Shown one piece after another: positions 32,314-43,810 of a stretch of 64,000 nucleotides of DNA (within the stretch, counting starts at the first letter, position 1; every line of letters starts with the position of its first letter). The position numbers and the translations under genes were made by a program. This stretch comes from Hsuehochloa calcarea. Taxonomy: Eukaryota; Streptophyta; Magnoliopsida; Poales; Poaceae. The stretch is from contig CM070604.1 of assembly GCA_036346395.1 (NCBI GenBank), positions 33,135,662 to 33,199,661 on the forward strand, in the 5' to 3' direction. The notes below the pieces were generated by a model. The model was not told the DNA's origin. It saw nothing but the letters and a program-made list of their open reading frames with translations, and did no database searches.

Positions 32314-35300
32314 TGTAACATCTCAGACTTGGTTTGTGTTTCAAATGTATAAAAATGAGAAGAAACTAAAACTTTTGATGTATCATGTGTTATCTAAAAT
32401 TTTCTGGATTTTATTTCTAAGGTTTTGTTGATTTAAAAAACTTAATGATTTAATTGACTAGAAGCTTAACCCTTTGGAACTTTTTAACCAAATCTTGTGA
32501 TCATCCTCTGGAATTATTTTTCCTAGATTTTAGATCATCCTAGTGACTCCTCTGAAAAATTTCATTATTTTTAGATTATTTTTACTATTTTCTAGGAGCT
32601 GGTCAAACCCCTAGAGCAGCAACTTGTAATTTTTCCAGAGATAAATTAATTGCATGAAAATTTCTGGACAAATTACACCAAGTTGTTCTTAGATCCAGTA
32701 ACCTTCCATAAAAATTTCATAATATTTGGAGTTAATATGCTACCTCTAAAAATTCCCAAACCATCTCTATATGTTTTCCAAATCTCAGTCAAAACATTGT
32801 TCCTCCGGTCTGCACTAGACCCGACCCCGACCGCACCACCCTTGTCGTCTTGACTCAACCATGTCACTTAGCTGGACCCGAGCCAATCGACCACGCCACT
32901 TCCTCCTTCCACTGACTGGTGGGGCCCCTCTGCCTATTCTTCATCTTCACATCGCAGCGCGCCCTCGCCAGCTCGTCGCGCACGTCGTGGCTTCGCTAGC
33001 GCCCACGTCAGCGCCCAACGGCCGCGCCCCCAGTTTTCGATCGTGTGCCCATGGTTTGGCCGCATCTCTCTCGCTCACCCATGCTCCTATCACCTCACCA
33101 TCGCTTCACTGTCGCTCGTGGTCGTCCATGGACCGAGCTCATCTCTGCTGGCTTCTCCTCGCTCTCTCCATCACCTCCGGCTATGAAAGCCCCTAGAGCT
33201 TCTCTATTTTTTATTTTCGCAACTTTGAGACACTCCCTAGCTCTCTCCCACCTTTCTCTCCCCCCAACCGAGCCCGAGCGCCTCTGGAGTTCAAGCTCTA
33301 GAGCTCGGCCGAGATGCCCCTCATCGCCACCGGCGCCACAGGGGTTCCTTTCCATTTCTTTTCGTGTCACGTTGCACCTCCGATCACCATAATTGTTTCC
33401 CCAAACCCAATTTTGGTTTATATGCTCATGGATCATCGAATTTTGAATTCCCCTCGTCTTTGGCCGAAAGCTCACTTTTCTTCCCCGACTCCGGTACGGT
33501 GAGCCATTTGTCAATTACTCGCGATTTGCCATCTTTCTGACATAGCTTGAGAGGCTCCTACCTCTATTTTCCTCCCTCTTTGCTCAGGACCGAGCTCTTC
33601 TTGTTGACCTCGTCGCCGCCACATGGGTTTCTCACCGCCGGCACACCTCCAACCTTCTCCAGCCATTCTCATGCTTTCGGTAAGGTCACTAAACCTGACT
33701 AGTGCCCATGTGCACATTAGATGGCTCAATGCATTTCCGCATCGTCGTTGCCCGTTTTGGCCGTAAGCTCTCCTCCGCTCCACCTCGTCACGCCGCCGCG
33801 CTAGCTCGTCTCCGGCGATGCTCCGGCCACCATCGGGTGCGTAATAGCATGAGGACTCCATTTTGGCCCTTGGCCGGCACCGCCATGGCCTCCCTCACCG
33901 GCGACATGCCCCGTGAGCTCGCGGCTGGACGTGCTCTGCGTTGTCGGAAATGGACCGCTAATGTAGCACCGTAGTTTATTAGCGTAATCTCTGTCATTAG
34001 GTTTTAATCAATGATTTACATTAATTAACTTGGGATTAAAGAAGCATTGGGAGTATGCCATGCGGGCCCGACCATTTAAGTGCACAGTAAACCACCTGGG
34101 AGTCCATGGACGGGAGTACTGTGTTGTGATCCGTCAATCCATGAACTATTCGTATGAGCCGAGTGTATGACAAGTGGGTCCTACAGAGAGAAATAGATTT
34201 TCTTTAGGATTTTAATTGGAAAAATAAATGAAAATCATGGAACCCACTGGTCAGTGACTGTGGCTAGGTAAGCCCGGTATAAAAAGTATTAAATGCTTAT
34301 ATATTTTCAGAAATACTTTATTTGTGTACTAAAAATTGCTTAAGCTTCAAAAATGCATAACTAATTCATTTTTGATGATTCAAATTTTTTAGCTTCCTTT
34401 TTAAATGTACTTTAAGATAAAAATGGTTTGGACTATGTTTCTGTCCCAGAAAATACCGTTAGCAAAAATACTTTAGGTTTAGTATTATTATTGTACTAAA
34501 AATGCATAAGTATTTCTCTGTAACTCCGAATGAAGTGAAATCAAATTTTTAGGATTCTTCTATAAATGTACTTTAATTTAGAATAGGTTTTAAGTACGTC
34601 TCTATCACTAAAAACTTGTTTGTCAAATTATTTACTCACTAATGTCATAATGTTGAAAATACGTCAAAAATTCATTTTAACTCCAAATGAAGTAAATTAA
34701 ATTTTGCTGTTCTTAGAATATCATGATCTGTCTAACATTAAAATTTCATGTTCACCAACTATCTAGAAATTTGTGAATGGACAGTAACCAAAAGTATTTT
34801 CCGGTAAAAATTGTTTTGTCTATAACTTTTGCATGCAACATCCAAATAAATTGATTTTTATTGATAAATTCATTTAAAATCGTTCTCTACGTTTTGTGTA
34901 AATTTCATAATTTTTCGATGATTCTGAATTTATGAGTTTATTCAACGTTATCCGTTCTTATCGGTTCTTTTCGATTCTTTCGTTAGGTTTCGACGATTCT
35001 ATTGTGTACGCGAGTGATGCTCTGCAACAATTTGAATTGAATATCTCTAGCAAGGCAAGCAGCCTCCATTTGATCATCTTGCTCCTATTACTTTTGATAC
35101 AAATATCTTGATTGTAAATGTATGTATGCATATGCTATTTTGATGTTAATTTTCGTTAGTAGTTAATCCGAATAGATGCATGAGCTGTATGTAAATGTTT
35201 ACAATTGCTACTGAGCCTAGATTAGATTATGGTTAATGATTTGGAGTCCGATGGATGGACTCTAGTCGTGTATATGTATAGTATGCGAGTCGGTGTGCTT

Positions 35301-35555
35301 AGCAATGCTTAGAACGGTAGCATGGGGATCATTGCTTCGGCGATGGTCGATATATCATCACTTTAAATACTTGGGTTAGGGTACTTATGTATGTAGTTGT
35401 ATTTGAAAAAACTAAAATTGAAAACAAAAAGATTTGGACTTGGGCAAATGGTATGTATGGTGTGATCGTCGAGTGTGAATGGTTTGTGTCCATATTCAAT
35501 AGCTCTCCAAGTACTTGAAGCATTTCCCGTAAAAACAATATTGATAATATTCTCA
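32314..35555 (+). mobile_element. Gypsy-type LTR, possibly solo or truncated
   Basis: TGTAACATCTCAGACTTGG at 32314 is the same kind of LTR start as at 7485, and it abuts the start codon of the copia gag on the other strand. A GC-rich, CT-rich central block (32820-33960) follows and then AT-rich DNA with degenerate repeats of about 170-185 bases at 34300-34930 (recurring phrases 'AACTCCGAATGAAGTGAAAT' and 'AAATGTACTTTAA'). No polypurine tract or primer site is seen. The right end is not clear; Helitron-like sequence starts at 35556. Frames within it are repetitive and not convincing genes. Confidence 0.55.
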
Positions 35556-35685
35556 TCTCTACTACTTAAAAAAATCTAGTAATGGTGAGTGATATGTTCT
35601 TATTCTACCACCTTTAATCCTCTTTGTGCCGACAGTTGGGGTCAATAGCCAAAGCCAGATCGCTTTGTAGTGCATGCGCAGCGCT

Positions 35686-35885
35686 ACCCTTCCTCCCACT
35701 CGCATTGCCCTCCCTCCCCCTCCTCTCTCTCTCTCCATCTCTCACCCCTCCCACTCGCGCTGCCCTCCCTCCCCCTCCTCTCTCTCTCTCACCCCTCCTA
35801 CTCGGCCCTCCCTCCCCTCCTCTCTCTCTCACCCCTCCCACTCGCGCTGCCCTCCCTCCCCTCCTCTCTCACGCCTCCCTCCCTC
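35686..35885 (+). repeat. Pyrimidine-rich minisatellite
   Basis: Units of about 45-60 bases built from CCCTCCCTCC, (CT)n and CACCCCTCCCACTCGCGCTG repeat four times with length changes. One strand is nearly all pyrimidine, a composition that can form triplex DNA. Long open frames of up to 212 codons across it are artefacts of this composition. Confidence 0.85.
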
Positions 35886-37373
35886 CCCACCCGTGGCGCA
35901 CTCTTTCCCTCCCTCCTCACCTGCGGCGCTCCTCCTCCCCATCTTCTCCAACACTGCCTTCTCCCACACCTACCCTCCACCGTCACGCCCTCCTCGCCCG
36001 CTGATGCCTCCCTCCTTCCCCACTCGTGGCCTCCACAAATCCCTCAGCCCTCTTCTCCCAAAGTCTCCATCCAATATCTTCTCCCACCGCAGCCTTCTCC
36101 ACCCCCCATGCGCCCCCGCACTACTGGCTGCGGCCCCCAACCTTGCCTTCGCATGCGTCACCATCACCGTTGGCAACGTTAGCAAGATTTCCAGATCCAA
36201 TTGGCATGGCAGCGGTGGTGCATGCTTGTGGCCCAGATCCGGTCAGTTCTATGAGCTATCTTGCCAAGCCCATGCGGAGGGAGTGAGTTGTGCGGCGGCA
36301 GTTGTTGAATAATCCTTAATGTTGTTTAAGTTTAAGTTTTAGTTTGCATGGCTAAATTGGTAGTCATGAACATTAATGACGCTAATTGCCTGAACGTGAG
36401 ATGGTGGCTGTAGTTCCAGTTTTGCATGTAGTATTCAGTGCTTTAGTTGCTTGTTATTTGCTAGTACAAATAAGAGAAGAAAAGGAAAAGCTGTAAAGTT
36501 CAGCAGTACCAAAATATTTGTATCTTGTGTGTTCTTCTTCCTTTCTCTGTGTTCCAGAGTGCGGCGCAAGGCACTTCGGCCAGCGGGGCGCGTCGTACGA
36601 CCCCGAGAGTGGGTGCGTGTGCGTCTGAGCGGGTGCCAAGATAGGCGACTATAGGCGCGGGTGTGCGCAGAGCGCGGACATGCACAGCAGCGCCCAGCCC
36701 AGTAGTGCGTAGGGCGTGAGCATGCCTGTGAGGCACACAATGCCGCAGTGGCGGCGTCTGCAGTGTGCGCGTGCAAGGCCAAGCGGTGGTGCGGCGTCAC
36801 AAGTCTTTGGCGCCGCGTGGCGGCGACACGGTAGCGTCTGGCGTGGAGCATGCGACTCCGCGGTGAGGAGAGCCAGACCGTTTGGGCGAACGTGCTGGCA
36901 ATGAGCCGGCTGCAGCACCATGCGCTCAAGAGCATGACGACGAAGGTCAGCGCGGCCAGAGCGAGGCCAGCGCGGTGTGTCGAAATCGCACGTGACGTGT
37001 GCACCGACGACAGTGGACGTGGATGACGAGATCTTGTTCTCTATGTGTTCATCATGTTTATTTATGTTGCATGGCTTAGTTGCCGTATGGAGTCGTAGTA
37101 GTGGGCTAAATCCAAGAGAATTGCATGTGTGGCGTCATGGCGTAGTGAACGGATCCTAGATTCCATAAAAGTTTATTTTCCATATAAAACATTCAAGTTG
37201 AAAAATAAAACAACTTTTCAAGTACAACTAGAAGGCCAAATGGATTTATCGTTACTAATAAAAGGAATTTGCTCTCGCGCAGCAGGACGAGCAGGACGAT
37301 CGTCCCATCACCAAAAAAAACTCGTGCCGACTCCTTCCACCCCTCCTGTGTGGCGCCCCACACTCTCCTGGTC

Positions 37374-38000
37374 TAAAAAATCCGCTAAGGAAAGATTAGA
37401 GAAAACTGCTAAACAAAACTCTGCCAATACCGCCCGCGACGACGTCGATCAGGTGCGCTGTTGGGAGCACCTCATAAGCTCATGACATTTGTGCTGCTTG
37501 CGTTTGGGAGATCCACGAGGGCCAGCTCCGCTCCACGCGGAAGGCACACTTAGACCCCTCGGTCCTCCTCATCTCGCCTCCCACTGCAACCGTTCTTTCG
37601 GTCGCACGTGCATGTCCCCCTCCTGTGCTGTGGCTCTTAGGTCCTCTTTCCCCCACTACAGATTTAATCTCATCTAGAGGTTTGATTCGCATAAAAAAAC
37701 CGCTAAGGAAAGATTGGAGAAAACTGTTAAACAAAACTCCGCCAATACCGCCCGCGACAGCGTCGACCAGGTGCACCGTCGGGAGCACCTCGTAGGCTCA
37801 CGACATCCGTGTTTCTCACATTTGGGAGATCCACGAGGGCCAGCTCCGCTCCACACGGAAGGCACAATCAAACCCCCTCGGTCCTCCTCATCTCGCCTCC
37901 CACCGCAACCGCTCTTTCGGCCGCACGCGCGTGCCCCCCTCTCGCGCTGCGGCGCGCTGTGGCTCTCAGCACCTCCCACTTTTGCTCGCTCTCGTGAAGC
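37374..38000 (+). repeat. 318-bp tandem duplication inside the Helitron-like element
   Basis: The unit starting AAAAAATCCGCTAAGG at 37374 recurs from about 37692 with an offset of 318 bases and roughly 10-15 percent difference by eye. Shared landmarks include GGGAGATCCACGAGGGCCAG and CGGTCCTCCTCATCTCGCC. On the - strand both units can be read as partial frames, but they do not resemble a known protein. Confidence 0.9.
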
Positions 38001-38379
38001 ATGTCCCATCTCTTATACAATTCTTTTTATCCGTTGCAACGCACGAATATCTAACTAGGACACGATGATACGAGGAATAAATTCATTCATGGATATGTTA
38101 TGGTTGGTTTACCTAAAAGACATCATTAGTTCTGAGTTCGGATTACAAATGTGTGCACAACTTAAGCTATTAGAACTGTTTGGTCTAAATTCAAATGTGT
38201 GCTTACAATTTTCTAATATACATATGTATTTTTTTGCTTGCTGAACAATCGTTTGATATTTTATTCAACCAAATTTTGAGCCATGGAATACAATGCGGAA
38301 CTATTTTGCATTCCATTCCTGACTACTGAAAATTTCTAGTGAGAGCCGATTAAGAAAGCTTCATCTTTGTATCTACGCT

Positions 38380-38425
38380 TCATGGATTCTGTCGCAACGC
38401 ACATGCACTCGGCTAGCTAGGATAA
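38380..38425 (+). mobile_element. Second Helitron-type 3' terminus
   Basis: GTCGCAACGCACATGCACTCGGCTAGCTAGG resembles the 3' end at 38030-38058 (GCAACGCAC then CTAG), 360 bases further on. It may be the end of a second, older Helitron or a read-through end. Confidence 0.4.
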
Positions 38426-38508
38426 TACTTGGCAAAATAAAATTGCTCCCAAGAACACCAGTGAGTCTTCCTTTTTTCCATCTTGGGCACCCCACCAATA
38501 CTGTTGGA

Positions 38509-38880
38509 TTAATTGCACAAACTCGTTGCAACGCGTGACTGGCAGTTTAAAACCACCATCGTGTAGGTCATCAAAGCCTGAGCCACCTTCCCTGCCATCG
38601 AAAGATGCTTTTCACTCCAGTCTGCTAGTCGTTTCCCAAGTCGTGCTCCGAGGGTTTGGAATCGATCACGCTTCATACGTCCCTCCAAGGCCACCTGCTC
38701 GATCCGTAACTCTGATTAAATCCAAATCCATGGAATCATCGGGACACATCGAACCAAACATGATTGAGCACTTACCAAGGTTAATTAGCTGGCCCGTGCT
38801 TCTAGAATACACATGCAGTAACTGCTTTGCTTGTTCGTGGTCACCCTTATAAAAACAGTAAGATATCATCTTCAAAGAGC
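38509..38880 (-). pseudogene. LINE (L1-type) reverse transcriptase fragment
   Basis: Two - strand frames encode pieces of a plant non-LTR RT: an F-KGD---A-LL--Y---TGQ-IN--KS motif (38875-38700) and an EGRMKR, RLGKRLADW, KHLSMAGK, VAQA block (38694-38510) that follows it in intact elements. The frames are shifted, the catalytic block is absent, and only about 370 bases remain. Confidence 0.8.
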
Positions 38881-40740
38881 AAATTGGAAATCAAAGGCGC
38901 TCTCTACTTCTCTGTTCAACAACAACGAAATATGATGCGGCCCAGATTTTCTCTATTAATTCGGTTGCGTATCAGTAATCGCCGCCGGGCCTGGCCGTGG
39001 CAAGCCCGCGAAGCACTAATGGCCAGCGTCTCGTCTTCTGCTTCGCCGCCGCTTGCCGCCATACAATTGAAGTCGCTGTCTCACTTAGTAGTATTGTCTC
39101 CGAAGCAAGCAGCAATTGTAAGCTTCTAGATGGACTGAATCTAATCAAATTGGGTTGACTGTGGATTGCATACACACTGTTAATTTTTTTTCTTCTGAAA
39201 TGCTAGGGGGCCACACCCAGATTGGCCGATCGAGCCAATCCTCCGTCCTGGCTGTATAGGTTTGCTTCGGATATGAACTTTGAAAGGATCAGCTGTGCGA
39301 ACAGGACTACTATTTTCATGGTATCCGGATTTGTTGGAGATAAAGAGGGTCTTAATTTAGGATCTATCTACACATAATTCAATTATTTTCTCCGTAAAAA
39401 ACTATCCTATTATGAAAGTTCATTTACAACTTTATTATACTTAAATAACAGTAAATTATTTATGTAATTTTGGTTTTTGGTTACTGTAATTATTCTTGAA
39501 AGTCTTAATAACTTATATTTTCATCGCATGATTCAAAATCTCATATGTACTTTGAGAGGTTGAGAAAAAACAAGATAAAAATAAAATAAAATTACATAGC
39601 AACAAAATACGGTAACATGGTGAACCCGTTATATTTTTCACATGTACTTTGAGAGGTTGAACAAAAATAAAGATAAAAAATAAAATTATATACCAATAAA
39701 ATACGACAATGTGGTGAACTCGTTATATTTTAAAGAAAAATTATAAAAAATTTGAACCCAATTCATCAGATGAGAAAAAGTGTAAATCTCAAATCATATC
39801 GAACGAATGAAAATTCAACTATTATAATTTTTTTTCTTATAGTACATCTAACGAACAGAAAAATAACAGTTTTAACTTTTAAAAAACTGTTAAAAATTAT
39901 ATAGCAATTCCCTTAATTTACAGGGAGAACAGGAGATCCAGGCTTAGGGTCAAGAAAGAAGCAGCGCTCTCTATTTCTTCTCTGCCCGCGCAAGGAAAAG
40001 GATCTACGAGGAAATATGGCCCACGAATTTCTTCTGTTTTCACCTCGTTACCATTCTATCTTTGCATGCATTAGGTTGGGGGCCCACCTGGCAGTCCGAG
40101 TTTACAAGATCAAGATGGCGCTCGACAATTTCACGTAGGATAATTGAGTCGCTAAGTTCTCTTTATATTACGTCGTCGTCCGAAATCTGAACATGCCGAG
40201 ACGTAAAAGGTATATGGTTTGATTCAGAATCCTTTTATACTAGTTCGAGTGCACAATTGTTTGGATGTGTTAGTAAGGAGTTGAGTCCGTACAGGACTTT
40301 AGGTCCGAACCAAACAGGGTATGCGCCATGTAAAAATTATGAATCGAGTTATTTGGTGTGTTGCTACGAGTATCTATTCTTGTTATCGTTTACGTGTGAG
40401 TTCTTGAGAATCCATCTAGTGTTCATCTTCGGGCGCGTGGGATCAGAGTGCGGTGTCGGTTTTCATCCGTTGGATCAATCGATCCTATTTCTCTTGTTCA
40501 CGTGCTGCGGTGTACGCGGGTTCGAGGATTTTGTTTACCTTGATTCAAATTACGTCAGTGATTCGTGCTTCACACATCTATTTTGAAATTATTACCGTTA
40601 AAGATCGGACATCCTATGAATTTAATCTCATCTCGTGGTTTGATTCGCATCAAAATATCTTCAGTCAGCTCTGTTGTAAGCTTTTTCCCAAAGTAATATT
40701 AAATTTTTAGTGACCCGCCAGGCCGCCACAGCCATTTCTA
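38881..40740. other. Intergenic DNA with a 97-bp tandem repeat
   Basis: AT-rich, with no recognisable gene. Bases 39542-39638 and 39639-39735 are two diverged copies of a 97-bp unit (ATGTACTTTGAGAGGTTGA ... GTGGTGAACYCGTTATATTTT). A short segment at 40618-40657 matches 37662-37700 (TTTAATCTCATCT..GGTTTGATTCGCAT), indicating a shared repeat. Confidence 0.6.
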
Positions 40741-40746
40741 CATACG

Positions 40747-40880
40747 TGGGCCTAAAGTGCATACATGGCACAGCGTCCGGCCCAATACCCGACCCCCCCT
40801 ACTTCTAGTTCACGAGCGCCGTCGATATAATGGCGACGCGATCCGAGAGGAGTTGTGTGTGTGGCTTAGCTTAGGGTTTC
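40747..40880 (+). promoter_or_regulatory. eL31 promoter: site II elements, TATA-like box and telo-box
   Basis: TGGGCC at 40747-40752 and its reverse complement GGCCCA at 40779-40784 are site II elements. GATATAAT at 40824-40831 is a weak TATA-like box. TTAGGGTTT (40871-40879; reverse complement AAACCCTAA) is a telo-box just upstream of the coding start. Site II plus telo-box is the established signature of plant ribosomal protein promoters, tied to TCP and Trb/Pur-alpha-type factors and to growth-linked expression. Confidence 0.75.
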
Positions 40881-40945
40881 TCACTTCTCTCGCCATCGCC
40901 GCAGCCTCGAGCCCGAGAAGCCGCCGGCGGTAGAGGGAGGGAGGG

Positions 40946-42507
40946 ATGGCGGAGAAGAAGCAGCGCGCCGGCGGGGCAAGGAAGGACGAGGTGGTCACCC
41001 GCGAGTACACCATCAACCTCCACAAGCGTCTCCACGGATGGTAACAGCACCCACCTTCCCTCTCCCCCTGCTACCAATCTCTCTTTACCCGTACTAGTGC
41101 ATGTTTGCCTGCTCGTGGCATGCCCGTATGGATCAATCTTGCTTGCTTGCTTGTGGTAGCAGTGGATTCTTGGATGGGGATCACTTGAGCGGGTCAGTTT
41201 AGTCCATGTTTGATCCCGCATTTTGTTCTGGTAGATCTCTAGATCCTGGATCGACATAGTTGATTGTGTGGTGGATCCTTGCTGAAATTTTTCGGGTATA
41301 GTCAGGTGCCTGTCTTCTAACCTTGTGGCAGTGCACAGTTACATGCCCGGGAGATGTATTCTGCTCATCGTTACACGTGTTGCTTCTTGTCATGCTACCA
41401 TGTGTTCCATTTGGGCGGTACATTGTCCGTATTGGACGCCATCTGTGGTGGTTTATGCATTCTTAGTTTGCACCCATTGTCAGAATCAGGTTTTTATACT
41501 GTATTTGCGTTGTATGCTGCGATCGTTCGGGCGTAATGTAGCTACACTCCTGGTAGATAGTGTTAGCTAATTACCCGTTGCATCTCCGTATGTTGGGGGG
41601 TTTTCTTGTTCTTATGCCTTTTTTGTTCTGCTTGCGTCTTAATTTAGAGATCTAGTTACCAATAGTCATAGTCAAGTACCTGTCTTCGAGTTGAGGCAGT
41701 TGGGCGTTAATTATAGATGGATTGTTCTCATCTCAATAGGTTATTAATATCTTATGATATTTCCTGTGCGGGGATTAGTGTGCCCTGCCCTTGGCTAGGA
41801 TTGCTGCTCAGAGCTTGTCGACCATTTGTTTTTAGTTACAGTTGAGAATCTGTGATGAAAACACACCGGAAATTGCAGTGCATAGACATAAATAACTTTC
41901 TCGCTAGATATTTTGAATTGTTTGAACTGCACGGGAAAGGTCTGAATTGAGTTAGTCTAGTGTGGACAATTTCACAGGTTTGGTCTGCTTTTTTCTACTT
42001 AACTGGTGTTTTGCTCTGCACTCTATTTGAACACTGAAATGCATCATCATGTAGGCATATTGACTATGGACTAATGTTTAATTTGTTGTCATATATTGTT
42101 TTGAATTTGCAGACTGCAGTAAAAGCTGGTTGTATTAGGATAGCGCCCTACACCAGTTTAACATAGTACAGAGTTCACATTTGTTTCATGCACTGACCAT
42201 TAACCGGGCACTTGTCCTGATTTGTAGCACCTTCAAGAAAAAGGCACCTAACGCCATCAAGGAGATCAGGAAGTTTGCGCAGAAGTCTATGGGCACCACA
42301 GACGTCAGGGTTGATGTGAAGCTCAACAAGCACATCTGGAGCAGTGGTATCCGGAGTGTGCCAAGGCGCATCCGTGTCAAAATCGCCCGCAGGAGGAATG
42401 ATGAGGAGGATGCCAAAGAGGAGCTCTACTCTCTGGTCACTGTTGCTGAAATCCCCCCAGAAGGGTTGAAGGGTCTGGGCACCAAGCTTGTTGAAGATGA
42501 CGATTGA
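40946..42507 (+). CDS. RPL31: 60S ribosomal protein eL31 (RPL31)
   Basis: Exon 1 is 40946-41040 and exon 2 is 42228-42507, joined across a 1187-base GT-AG intron within a Cys codon. The product is 124 residues, the normal eL31 length. The N terminus is basic; VTREYTINLHKRLHG is followed by FKKKAPNAIKEIRKFA, the DVRVDVKLNKHIW block and the RIRVKIARRRN block, all hallmarks of eL31, and an acidic end (VEDDD). eL31 sits near the peptide exit tunnel of the large subunit and helps form the docking surface for exit-site factors. The frame is intact, and the flanking promoter elements suggest an active gene. Confidence 0.98.
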
Positions 42508-43810
42508 ATCTGCCCGTGTCTTGATCCGCCGGCATCAAAGCAAATTTAGGTGTTTTTTGAGTTGTTAGCAGTTAGCACTAGGTTGATATCCGGCTAATGA
42601 AACTTGGAGAGCTTTTTTAGCTTTTTAATACTGTTTCTGCTGATATTGAACTCTACAAGGTACTTGAACTTGGTGTGGTAGTGGATTCAGCTATAGTATT
42701 GAAGACAATATAGCTCTTGTGGTAACTACTTGCCGAGTTGCCGGCTCTATGTTTGTTCACATTGTGCCGCAGTGATGGATGCCTAAGGGCTAAGGCTCTT
42801 ATGTTCGTTCTGCAGTGATAGATGGCTTAAGGCATATTGACCTGTGTGGTCATGTGAAGCTTGGCTTCTTCCCTTTGGAATTCGACAGCCATTCCTGATC
42901 CTCCGTAAAGAGAGTTTTTCTATGCAATGTAACTATTTAATATATTTACCTGATTTTTTTAGTATTTTTTTTTGGGTAAACTGCAGTGATTGATGGTGCA
43001 ATACTTCATCGGAAATGATACACACGATGTTTTTTTTGCTACTACACCCGTACGACCGTGTGTCACGTGGCAGATAATTGAAGCATGGATTAGCCTGCAC
43101 ATGTAGTTGTAATACAATCGTATGGCTATTGTAGTATGTGTCCAAGAGGTAATCATAAATAATTCGGATTTATGGGTTAAGAGAGATATTGATCCATATG
43201 GAACTAGGGTTCTATTGGGCCTACAACGTGGAAGCCCATTAGTATGCTTTATAAATATGGAGGCGGGGCTGCAGGTACAATTGGACGAAGCCCTGCCCGT
43301 CACCTTCCCTTAGCTGTATCCCAAAACCCTAGCCAGGCGCGCGGTGCTAGCACACCAGCGCACGGCGTTCCATCCCGAACGGGTGGACTCCGTGGAGGCG
43401 CTTCTTGGTATTCTTCTTTGTCTTGATTGGCAGCGCAAGGCTATTGCGTAGGACTCGAGGAGGAGACATTCAGTTCGTGAAACGATCGACTGTTCCTTCT
43501 TCATCAACACGCATCTACGTTGGACCGGGCTGCTCCAACTCTTCTTTCGCTGCGCAGCGCATCTAGTGGTAACTATCCATGACTCCCTTACACGTATGTT
43601 TTCTGGTTGAACACGGTAGAAAATTAATTGTTGTAGCTAGCGTAGTTACCTGTTCACCTTTCAGTATGTATAGCACCACTCGTACCTCATTGAGACTGAT
43701 CATTTTTTATGTCAGGATTCCAGTCCAGTTTATGTGTTTGGAGTAGTTTGAGGGTAAACATTTGAAGATGGGAAACAAACTTAGTAGCAGTAGACTGCAT
43801 GCTAGCCAAG
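42508..43810. other. 3' flank of eL31 and promoter-like segment
   Basis: The first 300 bases are the probable eL31 3' UTR. A segment near 43190-43330 looks promoter-like: CTATTGGGCC and GGAAGCCCATTA, TATAAATATGG at about 43250 and a GC-rich leader with AAACCCTAG-type sequence. A CACGTGGC G-box-like site lies near 43061. No long frame follows, so this may be a solo copia-like LTR or the 5' end of a lost gene. I cannot decide which. Confidence 0.4.

Larger units (their letters stand above)
35556..38058 (+). mobile_element. Helitron-like element
   Basis: The left end, TCTCTACTACTTAAAAAAAT, is the common 5' terminus of grass Helitrons, preceded by A. The right end carries the hairpin-forming CGTTGCAACG followed by CACGAATATCTAACTAG, close to the usual grass Helitron 3' terminus ending in CTAG. 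No target duplication or terminal inverted repeat is seen, as expected. The interior has no Rep/helicase gene; it contains a CT-rich minisatellite, a 36.4-37.0 kb GC-rich stretch and a 318-bp tandem duplication. It would be non-autonomous and may carry captured host fragments, none of which I recognise. Confidence 0.6.

Noticed and set aside
35614..36312. 212- and 170-codon frames
   Set aside because: They are translations of the pyrimidine minisatellite and its flanks.
36435..37004. 189-codon - strand frame in the Helitron-like element
   Set aside because: His/Arg/Ala/Thr-rich with overlapping frames on both strands; no family resemblance. It may be captured DNA, but a protein is unsupported.
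42186..42416. - strand frame opposite eL31 exon 2
   Set aside because: Antisense shadow of a conserved exon.
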